Below are positions 1-6,196 of a stretch of DNA of 8,081 nucleotides, in pieces. The notes below the pieces were generated by a model. The model worked only from the letters and a program-made list of their open reading frames with translations. It was not told the DNA's origin and searched no databases. The translations under genes were made by a program, and so were the position numbers. The DNA is from Fibrobacteria bacterium GUT77 (lineage in GTDB: Bacteria; Fibrobacterota; Chitinivibrionia; Chitinivibrionales; Chitinispirillaceae): contig LIUJ01000150.1 in NCBI GenBank assembly GCA_001462255.1, positions 1 to 8,081 on the forward strand. Reading direction: 5' to 3'. Each line of letters begins with the position of its first letter. The first letter of the stretch is position 1.

Positions 1-548
1 CGAATGAGTTCCTCGAACACGGTTCCCATCGCGTGGTTGTCGAGCGCGGGTAGACGGACGCTTCCGTCGTCGTTAAGCACGGGGTATGGGCTGAGGTTTA
101 CGGTCGGCGACACGAATTTCTCAATGACCGCGCCGAGCCTGTCCGCTTCCGTCAACGTGTCCAATTGATTGCGGAACTTAAACTTCTCCAATATCTCCTG
201 CACATTGGGCGAAAAGCCGTCTAAGTAGGCGGTGAAATCCGTTTTCAACTTTTGTTGACTGGTGCGGTTGGTCAGATCACGTAGTCGAAAGTCAGATGAA
301 TTGCAGAACGACTGGCCGGCAGCGTGGCATAGGGCTGCGTCTTGGTTGATCACGCCTGCGTTGCTCAATTCCTTTTTCATGTCAAGGACGGTCTGCTTGC
401 TTGCCTCAAGCACAGCGTCCAAGCGGCGTATGACGGTCATGGGCAAAATTACATCGCGGTATTTGCTACGCACATAAACATTAAAGAGGCAGTCGTCGGC
501 GATGCCCCATATAAAGTTTACTATGGAATTGTATGTTTGATTATCCAT
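1..548 (-). CDS. hsdM: Type I restriction-modification methyltransferase subunit HsdM, N-terminal part (runs off the window)
   Basis: Translating the minus strand from the ATG at 548-546 gives an uninterrupted 182-codon frame that leaves the window at base 1, so it has no stop here. The protein closely resembles the N-terminus of HsdM, the adenine methyltransferase subunit of type I restriction-modification systems. Recognisable segments are FIWGIADD (12-19), YRDVILPMTVIRRLDAVLE (30-48), DAALCHAAGQSF (70-81), YLDGFSPNVQEIL (108-120), FKFRNQ (123-128), NLSPYPVLNDDGS (151-163) and LDNHAMGTVFEELI (169-182). This is the helical HsdM_N domain. The S-adenosylmethionine-binding and NPPF catalytic motifs would lie beyond the edge, so activity cannot be judged. 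The start is only 2 nt after the stop of the NusG domain II gene, which suggests translational coupling to the operon above. hsdS and hsdR are not visible and would be sought downstream, outside the window. Confidence 0.93.
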   Translation of the reverse strand, partial: MDNQTYNSIVNFIWGIADDCLFNVYVRSKYRDVILPMTVIRRLDAVLEASKQTVLDMKKELSNAGVINQDAALCHAAGQSFCNSSDFRLRDLTNRTSQQKLKTDFTAYLDGFSPNVQEILEKFKFRNQLDTLTEADRLGAVIEKFVSPTVNLSPYPVLNDDGSVRLPALDNHAMGTVFEELI

Positions 549-550
549 TT

Positions 551-928
551 TCAGTAACTCACCCCGTCGACGTCCCCGCCGTTTTTCTTTCCGCCGTTTG
601 ACCGGATCTCGACCATTATGTTATTAGGCGCGCAGATTAGCCGTACGTTTGGGGCGCTTATCGCGCCGGACAATTCGCAAATTCCTTTTGGGCACGTCGC
701 GCGGTTGATGTTTGCCGCTCCGTTTTTTATCTCTATGCCTACCTCCCCGATTTTCCCGTTGACGGTAAAAGAAACGTCGTCTTTCAGCGGGTATTCGGCG
801 ATTATCGTGTTTTGTCGATAAACGACTACGCGGTCGGGGCGCATAGTATCAACTTTGGCGAACGCGGTTACGGCTCCGCATATCATCGCGGCGGCTATTA
901 CCGCGTCGACTGCCGTGAAAGTTCGCAT
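551..928 (-). CDS. Small exported or membrane-anchored NusG domain II protein
   Basis: This 125-residue protein begins at an ATG that overlaps the preceding stop by one base (TGATG), which is why I prefer it to an upstream start at 1126 that would run 66 codons into the neighbour. Residues 5-24 form a hydrophobic segment after MRTF and end in TAFA, giving either an uncleaved membrane anchor or a weak signal peptide. Residues 33-108 match the stand-alone NusG domain II family: a beta-rich stretch with VNGKIGEVGIEI (57-68), then TCPKGICELSGAIS (78-91), then LICAPNNIMVEI (97-108). The three conserved cysteines (79, 84, 99) are present. The C-terminal tail from 110 is Gly/Asp/Lys-rich. Stand-alone members of this family are usually short membrane-anchored proteins of unknown role and are not transcription factors despite the name. 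The family assignment is confident; the function is unknown. Confidence 0.85.
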   Translation of the reverse strand: MRTFTAVDAVIAAAMICGAVTAFAKVDTMRPDRVVVYRQNTIIAEYPLKDDVSFTVNGKIGEVGIEIKNGAANINRATCPKGICELSGAISAPNVRLICAPNNIMVEIRSNGGKKNGGDVDGVSY

Positions 929-1926
929 CAGTAGTTGACCATTACTTTCGCGTAGTATAGGTTGTCGTCGGTAGCCAACCCTATCAGCACTTTGGGGGGT
1001 TGTTTGTCCCATCTGTATACTATTGACAGGCGTCCCTGCCGGATTTCTTGGAAGTTTACGCGATTTACGGCGACCGGCGGCTTGCCTAATCTTCTCTCGT
1101 AGGAGGCGGCGAGTTCGTTTGCCCATTTTCTGGCGCCGGTATCCATAACCGCCGCCTTAACCGCCGCCGTTTCCAACTCGTAGGCGTTGTAGCGACCGTC
1201 CGCGCCGAAGTAAAAGGCCGCCGTAACACGTTGGCCGTCTATTATCAAACTGTCGGCCAATATGTAGTCTTGCACAAACTTCGATTTGTGTTTGTTGCCG
1301 TCGAGTATCCTCTTAAGCGTATTCTTTGTAAGACCCGCCGGAAGTCCGAGAATGTCAACGTGGTTCGGCTTGTTGTTTTTAAGTTCGGTCACTATGGTCA
1401 TTGAGTCTTTGTACGCCTTCTCTTTGGCGGCTCTTTGGGCGGATATGATATTGTCCATCTCGGTTATTTGGCGGTCTATTTGTTCGTAAAAAACGATGGG
1501 TTCGCACGGCCTCACCTCGTGCGCCTTCATACCCGTGGCCTTTACGAACGACTTGAACTTCTCAGGATAGCCTTTGTCGCGAACCATTGAGTCGATGTGG
1601 CTTTTCCAGCGAAAGAGTTGGGAACGGCTGATTTTTTCCGGATCGCCCATGCAAACAAGGTAGTCGTTTTTGACGATGGCTACTAGAGAGTCGGCGGCGC
1701 CCTTGCCGTACTTTTCCATGAATATCGCGTCGAACGTTTTTGCCGTATCAACCGCGGGCGCGGCCGGCGTTTTGGTCGACGCGTTTTGCGCTACCGTTTG
1801 CGCCGTCAAACATAATAGGCAACACAATAATAGGCCGATTAGGGATGATTTGCGTTCATAACGCGACGGGCTAACTCCGTTCGCCCCTACGACGGAACCG
1901 TTGTTGCCGCCAAATGAATTTCTCAT
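928..1926 (-). CDS. Exported protein of unknown family
   Basis: I do not recognise this 332-residue protein. The start at 1926 is chosen because its ATG overlaps the stop of the preceding gene as ATGA, and because it places a Sec-type signal correctly: a long n-region ending in RYERKSS (22-28), a hydrophobic core SLIGLLLCCLLCLTAQ (28-43) and a likely cleavage after TVA (44-46). There is no clean lipobox, although Cys35, Cys36 and Cys39 lie within the core. An upstream in-frame ATG at 2040 would add 38 residues overlapping the neighbour and bury the signal. The mature part is mixed alpha/beta and charged, with a low-complexity STKTPAAPA linker (50-58) directly after the signal. A helical, Lys-rich middle (around 175-225) and a C-terminal beta-rich region ending in YYAKVMVNY follow. 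The coupled gene order suggests it works with the NusG domain II protein in the envelope, but this is inference. Confidence 0.85.
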   Translation of the reverse strand: MRNSFGGNNGSVVGANGVSPSRYERKSSLIGLLLCCLLCLTAQTVAQNASTKTPAAPAVDTAKTFDAIFMEKYGKGAADSLVAIVKNDYLVCMGDPEKISRSQLFRWKSHIDSMVRDKGYPEKFKSFVKATGMKAHEVRPCEPIVFYEQIDRQITEMDNIISAQRAAKEKAYKDSMTIVTELKNNKPNHVDILGLPAGLTKNTLKRILDGNKHKSKFVQDYILADSLIIDGQRVTAAFYFGADGRYNAYELETAAVKAAVMDTGARKWANELAASYERRLGKPPVAVNRVNFQEIRQGRLSIVYRWDKQPPKVLIGLATDDNLYYAKVMVNY

Positions 1927-3899
1927 AACTCGTCTCCTATGAACCGCGAAGCCCACGACCTCACGTGTTTGCCGTTTAGCACGTGAAAGCGCCGCATACG
2001 CGAGAGCGTCTCGGTAGAAAAGGTTGAGAGCGGTATCCACACCAAATGCTTTTTGAAGCGGGCGGCGAGCGTGCGCATTTTCAACGACGGCGCTTTGGCC
2101 GAGAGAATCGCAACGTTTTTCTCCTTAGCGAACATCATTGATCCCACCGTGAGTTGCATGGCGCAACCGGTAACGCCGGTCGTCGCCGCGCACTGAAAAA
2201 TGTTCGGCACGCTACGCGGCGGGAAGAGTAGCGCCAAACCGCCGTAGACGCTACGGGCGATGCCGGGGCCTATCAGGTCGTCGAACGGGTTGGTGGAATA
2301 AAAGCTAAGCGTCGACTCGTCCTCGTGTTCGGCGTACCAGGTAGTGCGGTTGGGGTAGAGATCGTCGTGATCGTCGTCGAAGAGTATGACTACGGTGTCG
2401 ACCTTGTTTTTCGTCGGCGGCAATTCCTTTACGTACACGCTGCCCGTGTGCCAGTTGCGCAACGTTTCGCGTATGTCTATGCCGTCTTTTACCGATGAGG
2501 TAAATTTTTCGCTACGCGCCATGCTCTCCGTGAGAATCCGCGCCGCCTTGTTGCGCACGTGCTCGTTGAAGCCTTCTATTCGCGTATCCTCCGGTACGTG
2601 CGAGCATACGCCGTGCGGGTTCCACGAATAGCGGTAGCGCTTCTTCTGCATAACGGTGGGGTCGGGTTTTATGTCGAGTTTGCGCCAATAAAGTTCCGTG
2701 TCGCGAAAGAGATTTATCGCGCTGTAAACCTCACGCTCCGTATCCGGGTAGTCGTCCTCTTTAAGCGAGAGTTTGTCTATGCCGATGTTGACTATGTCGT
2801 CGTCGTTTACCATCGGCAAAAACGGATAGTATTTTGCGTTTTTGAGAACGCGTAGCGCGTATGCGTTGCCTCCCACACCCTTTGCCGCCTCAACGATATC
2901 AAATAATGTCGGGACGAGCCGCTTTGACATCACCGTAAGGTTGCGCAGATATTTTAAGGCGGCTTGAATTCTCACCGGCGACAGGTGTAGGGTTTGTTCC
3001 TTGCTGTCGTAATAATTTTCGCGCGTGTCGATGAACAGGTCTTTTACGGCGTCGGTGGGATCCATCGGCGACGCGAAAGGGTCTTGGCGTTCGATTTGCG
3101 TTTTCGCGGCGACGAACGGGAGTTCGCTTAGGGCGAAGTAGAGGTGGTCGGGATTTATGTAGCGTTTGAACACGCGGCTTACGGTGTCGCCGCCCTTTTC
3201 GACGAGACCATTGGGCGGTATTTTGCCGCTTAGCCGCTTCCTTATAACGTCAAAAAGCGATATGTGCGTAACGGCGAGTATGTTATTGTGTCGTTCGCTC
3301 AATTCGAGTATATTATTGGCGACCATGTCCGCCTCCATGCGGGACGCCATGTTGTTCAACGCGAGGAGAACCCCTTTTGCCGAATACAATCCTTCGCTAT
3401 TATCACCGCCCATAGCCGTACGCAGTTCCTCTTTTAGGGCGGCGCGGCATAAGAGAGTGTACGCGTCAAACCCGATTTTCGCGATGGAATACTCGTCAGG
3501 CATCGACATCATCTTTGTCGGCGGGTGCAACACCGCCGAGCCTACGCAGTAAAACGGGAGGCGCCTCTGCCGAGCTTGGCGCACACCCTCTATCATCGCG
3601 TCGCACGGATCGATGGGAACGTAGTAACAGAATGGGAAACCGTCCCAATCGCCTCTGCGGCTGCCTATGGAACCGAAAGTATTGCTGTTGCCGTCATTGA
3701 TGTCTTCGCCGCGTATTAAAAGCGCCGAGATCAGCGGCAAGTCGTCTACCGCCTCGGCCAAATCGTCTTGGAAGGCCGGCGGGATGTCGACGGCCACGCA
3801 GTCGTATTTTTGTTCCGAACACAAACGCCGCACCTCGCGAGCGAACATCTCCGCGCCGTGGATGGCCGGAACAAGCTCGATCTTCGAGCATACTCTCAT
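1923..3899 (-). CDS. Large uncharacterised MoxR-associated protein, possible TraB/ChaN/EreA-like N-terminal domain
   Basis: This 658-residue cytoplasmic protein has no signal or membrane segment. Its ATG lies 3 nt after the stop of the MoxR-type ATPase gene, and its stop overlaps the next start (ATGA). The N-terminus has VPAIHGAEMFAREVRRL (10-26), DCVAVDIPP (33-41) and YYVPIDPCDAMIEGVRQA (92-109). This spacing resembles the TraB/ChaN/EreA-like and DUF5682-type proteins known beside MoxR ATPases, which have an early His motif followed by an acidic-Pro motif. The similarity is recalled by eye, not computed. The middle (about 140-400) is mostly helical. The C-terminal third has strongly patterned blocks: DGIDIRETLRNWHTGSVYVKE (472-492, shortened here to its ends), an acidic DDDHDD (508-513), TTWYAEHEDEST (519-530), IGPGIARSVYGG (543-554) and FHVLNGKHVRSWASRFI (638-654). 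I see no Walker motif and no intact DxSxS metal site of a VWA domain. It is probably the substrate or effector partner of the ATPase. Confidence 0.88.
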   Translation of the reverse strand: MRVCSKIELVPAIHGAEMFAREVRRLCSEQKYDCVAVDIPPAFQDDLAEAVDDLPLISALLIRGEDINDGNSNTFGSIGSRRGDWDGFPFCYYVPIDPCDAMIEGVRQARQRRLPFYCVGSAVLHPPTKMMSMPDEYSIAKIGFDAYTLLCRAALKEELRTAMGGDNSEGLYSAKGVLLALNNMASRMEADMVANNILELSERHNNILAVTHISLFDVIRKRLSGKIPPNGLVEKGGDTVSRVFKRYINPDHLYFALSELPFVAAKTQIERQDPFASPMDPTDAVKDLFIDTRENYYDSKEQTLHLSPVRIQAALKYLRNLTVMSKRLVPTLFDIVEAAKGVGGNAYALRVLKNAKYYPFLPMVNDDDIVNIGIDKLSLKEDDYPDTEREVYSAINLFRDTELYWRKLDIKPDPTVMQKKRYRYSWNPHGVCSHVPEDTRIEGFNEHVRNKAARILTESMARSEKFTSSVKDGIDIRETLRNWHTGSVYVKELPPTKNKVDTVVILFDDDHDDLYPNRTTWYAEHEDESTLSFYSTNPFDDLIGPGIARSVYGGLALLFPPRSVPNIFQCAATTGVTGCAMQLTVGSMMFAKEKNVAILSAKAPSLKMRTLAARFKKHLVWIPLSTFSTETLSRMRRFHVLNGKHVRSWASRFIGDEL

Positions 3900-3902
3900 A
3901 CG

Positions 3903-4847
3903 TCAACCCCATCTCTTGTCGGGATCGGATTCGGCGTCGGGGTTTAGGTCCTCGTCGTCGGAGAAGAAAAAATCGCCGAGGTTCATCGACGGAATGTTAC
4001 CCCCCTGCTTTTTGCGGGTCTGCGCCAATTTGTCTATATCGAGCGCGTCCTCGCCGAGAATTTGGCTTACCGCCCTATTAAATAGTTCTTTCGTGTCCGC
4101 ACCCTTGTCGCTCTCTTTCAGTTTTAACGCGTAGCGTATGATGTTGATACCGTCGCGTACGGAAAACGATAGGTCAAGCCCGTGCGCCTTTTGCAGATAA
4201 TCCACGCACATGTCCAATATTTCGCCGCTTGAGAACGGTAGGCTGTAGGAGAGTATTTTCATCTCGTCTTCCCGTTCCGGAAACGGTATTTTTATTCCCG
4301 GTTGCAAGCGCGACATTATGTAGTCGGGTATTTCAAACGTCGACGAATCCTCGTTCATCGTTATAGCCGCCCTAAAGTCGGGATGGGCGCACACGGTTAT
4401 TCCGGCGACGACCGATTCCGCCATCCTGCGGTTGTCGAACAATCCGGCGAGCGACGCCCACGATTTTTCAGCCATCCTGTTGCCCTCGTCGAGAATGGCG
4501 ACGGCGCCCCTTACGGCGGCTGTGAGTAGCGGCGACGCGTGGTAGGATATTTTTCCCTGTTCGGAGAGCACCGGCGTAACCAAGAGATCTTCGGGGCGGG
4601 TGTCGGCGGTACACTGCATGATGTAGACGTCCTGCCCGCGAGCACGCGCCGCCGCTATGGCGAGCGTGGTCTTGCCGATCCCCGGATAGCCGATAATACG
4701 CGGCGTGAGCGGCAGATCGCGCTCGTCTACGGTGATCCAGCAGGCGAGCAACTGCCGCAACGGTTCCGATTGGCCTATCCACTCCACGGTAGTCGCTACG
4801 GGGTGGGCTAAGGCCAACTCTACATTGTCAACAACGATTTTTTCCAT
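3903..4847 (-). CDS. MoxR-type AAA+ ATPase
   Basis: This is a 314-residue cytoplasmic ATPase of the MoxR/AAA_5 group, close to the usual length. Visible motifs in order: Walker A GYPGIGKTT (53-61), a conserved QCTADTRPEDLLVTPV block (78-93), Walker B AVAILDEGNRM (115-125), sensor 1 in AITMNED (161-167, Asn165), a candidate arginine finger at SRL (Arg180) and a candidate sensor 2 in FSVRDG (Arg231). The C-terminus is acidic (DFFFSDDEDLNPDAESDPD, 292-310), perhaps a flexible partner-binding tail. MoxR proteins form hexameric rings and commonly act as chaperones for a partner encoded next door, often with a VWA domain; here the adjacent partner is the large uncharacterised protein. The ATG lies 23 nt after the tandem TAA TAA of the DUF2225-like gene, with only a weak purine-rich site (TTAAGAG) before it. 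All key nucleotide-binding residues are intact, so an active ATPase is likely. Confidence 0.94.
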   Translation of the reverse strand: MEKIVVDNVELALAHPVATTVEWIGQSEPLRQLLACWITVDERDLPLTPRIIGYPGIGKTTLAIAAARARGQDVYIMQCTADTRPEDLLVTPVLSEQGKISYHASPLLTAAVRGAVAILDEGNRMAEKSWASLAGLFDNRRMAESVVAGITVCAHPDFRAAITMNEDSSTFEIPDYIMSRLQPGIKIPFPEREDEMKILSYSLPFSSGEILDMCVDYLQKAHGLDLSFSVRDGINIIRYALKLKESDKGADTKELFNRAVSQILGEDALDIDKLAQTRKKQGGNIPSMNLGDFFFSDDEDLNPDAESDPDKRWG

Positions 4848-4870
4848 AGTATTCTAAGCGCTCTTAATTA

Positions 4871-6031
4871 TTATTTACCGAAATATTTAGGATTTTCCCT
4901 CTCCTCCCACATATACCGCGCCTTGTCCTCCCACTTCTCTATCCACTTGGTATTGAGAGACGGATTCTTTTTCATGGCTTCCAAGCGGTCGGTCTTCAGT
5001 TTGGCAAAGGCGTTGAGGTATGAGTTGGCATTCGTAAAATCGCCTAAACGTATGAACAGCACCACGATGAGATAGACAACCTGCATCTCCAACTCGTCCG
5101 ACGGGCACTCCGATTTCTCATAGCACGTCTTGAAGAGACCGAGCGCCTCCGTGAGCGGCCCCGTGTCGTCTTGGCCCTCGCATTTCATTATGTAGGCGAT
5201 CTTTAGTGCGTAAGAACCCATTTTAAAATAACTGTACGGTTGTTGCAACTCCGCCTCAACGGCCGCCCGCGCCATCGCGAGCCGATAGCTCTGTATGGCC
5301 ACCTGCGCCGAGCGCTCCCGCTTGAAGTAGTCGGCATTACCCAGCGCGTCGGGTAGCAACAACTTGTGTTCCTCAATCTTCTCCTTGAGGCTGATTATCA
5401 CGCTCGCTTGGAGGGAAGACGGTTCCTCTTTGTTTCCGGTGAACGAGGGGTAGTTGAAGTTCTTCTTGTCGGGCGATGCCAAAAGGCACATAGGGCAGAC
5501 GGTTACGGCGAGGCGCGTGTAATCGACGGTCTTGTAGCCGGAGGATCCGGAGTATACGGGTACGAGGAAGACCGTTTGTACCACCTGCTGGCTCTTGGCG
5601 CGCAGTTCGTAGTTTATGATACCGGTGTGCCCGCAGATAGGGCAGTTGACGGTGGACTCGAACACCGGGTCTTGGTCGGAAAGCGGCGCCGCGGCCGCCG
5701 CCTTCTGTTTGGCTTTTTCCGCGATCTTTTGGGCCATGGCCGCCTTAGCCGCCTCGGCCTTGGCCTTGTTGGCCGCCGCTATCGCCGCCGCCCTCGCCGC
5801 GAGGACGGCCGCCGCCCCGCCCGGAACCGCCGCCGCCCCGGCAACGGTCGACGCGGCCGTAACCGACGTCGCGCCGCTCTTGATTGCCCTGAACTCCTTC
5901 AGGTTCTTCACGTTTATGGCGTAACCGTAACGCCGGACAAACTCGTTGGCGAGATTACCGTCCTTTAAAATAACTTTCAGAATCATGAACAGCTGCTTTT
6001 GGATTTCCAAATCCTCGTTATCGTCACCCAT
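4871..6031 (-). CDS. DUF2225-like protein with two CxxC pairs and an alanine-rich linker
   Basis: This 386-residue soluble protein has three parts. Residues 1-52 are a short charged helical N-terminus. Residues 55-115 are a low-complexity alanine-rich stretch with interspersed Lys/Glu/Arg, likely a long helix or flexible spacer. Residues 128-330 resemble DUF2225: CPICG (Cys130, Cys133) and CPMC (Cys179, Cys182) should form one metal site, and a helical TPR-like region follows, with AIQSYRLAMARAAVE (246-260) and YFKMGSYALKIAYIMK (268-283). DUF2225 proteins are widespread and functionally uncharacterised. The ATG follows a purine-rich site, GAAGGGAAG, with GGG 9 nt upstream. This is the first gene of the proposed operon; the 165-nt gap upstream is the longest within the minus-strand run, so the main promoter is probably there. 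The gene ends in tandem TAA codons before the ATPase gene. Confidence 0.87.
   Translation of the reverse strand: MGDDNEDLEIQKQLFMILKVILKDGNLANEFVRRYGYAINVKNLKEFRAIKSGATSVTAASTVAGAAAVPGGAAAVLAARAAAIAAANKAKAEAAKAAMAQKIAEKAKQKAAAAAPLSDQDPVFESTVNCPICGHTGIINYELRAKSQQVVQTVFLVPVYSGSSGYKTVDYTRLAVTVCPMCLLASPDKKNFNYPSFTGNKEEPSSLQASVIISLKEKIEEHKLLLPDALGNADYFKRERSAQVAIQSYRLAMARAAVEAELQQPYSYFKMGSYALKIAYIMKCEGQDDTGPLTEALGLFKTCYEKSECPSDELEMQVVYLIVVLFIRLGDFTNANSYLNAFAKLKTDRLEAMKKNPSLNTKWIEKWEDKARYMWEERENPKYFGK
5687..5869 (-). repeat. Low-complexity alanine-rich coding segment
   Basis: About 60 codons (residues 55-115) of the DUF2225-like protein are dominated by GCC/GCG alanine codons, giving runs such as AAAVLAARAAAIAAA and KAEAAKAAMA. 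The minus-strand DNA is correspondingly GC-rich and simple. The reading frame is open throughout. Such stretches change length easily by slippage, so this linker may vary between related strains. Confidence 0.75.
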
Positions 6032-6196
6032 ACCGCGCTTCCCTTCTTCTCCCGGTTATTGCCGAAACGTGAACCGACCGCCACGCACCAACATAAGTAC
6101 CGATACTATAAATATAATATTGTGGCACGCCCGGTAGCGATAGGAAAATTCAAGACTTTCCCAAAATCGGAATCACCGCCGGTTTATACGAAAAAG
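6032..6196 (-). promoter_or_regulatory. Intergenic region upstream of the six-gene operon
   Basis: This 165-bp gap separates the DacB stop from the start of the DUF2225-like gene. Its most marked feature is an AT-rich core at 6101-6120 inside otherwise mixed sequence. It contains TATATT and TATAGT, which could serve as -10 elements, but I find no -35 hexamer at the right spacing. The purine-rich ribosome binding site lies at 6038-6050. I see no convincing hairpin followed by a U tract after the DacB gene, so transcription from DacB may continue into the operon. Confidence 0.4.
6103..6120. repeat. Imperfect AT-only palindrome upstream of the operon
   Basis: On the minus strand ATATTATA, two bases TT, then TATAGTAT: two 8-base arms that are complementary apart from one mismatch. 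The site is centred about 80 bp before the DUF2225-like start codon. It could be an operator or simply the melted region of a promoter. AT-only palindromes arise easily by chance, so confidence is low. Confidence 0.3.

Noticed and set aside
262..557. Two short plus-strand frames at the left end
   Set aside because: They lie antisense to the HsdM frame, which has clear family similarity across its whole visible length.
929..1126. Upstream extension of the NusG domain II gene to an ATG at 1126
   Set aside because: The added 66 residues are Arg-rich, overlap the exported protein gene, and would bury the N-terminal hydrophobic segment. The TGATG junction start is better.
2349..2401. GTCGTC-rich stretch that looks like a short tandem repeat
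   Set aside because: It encodes the acidic DDDHDD segment of the large partner protein and is explained by aspartate codons.
3694..3912. 72-codon minus-strand frame overlapping the start of the large partner gene
   Set aside because: It is in another frame of the same strand within a gene of clear coding character and shows no family resemblance.
3667..4134. Plus-strand frame of 155 codons across the junction of the ATPase and partner genes
   Set aside because: It spans two well-supported genes in opposite orientation and its Ser-rich composition reflects the antisense of their codons.
5366..5968. A 200-codon plus-strand frame opposite the DUF2225-like gene
   Set aside because: It is Arg/Gly-rich, mirrors the alanine-codon-rich segment on the other strand, and has no convincing ribosome binding site.
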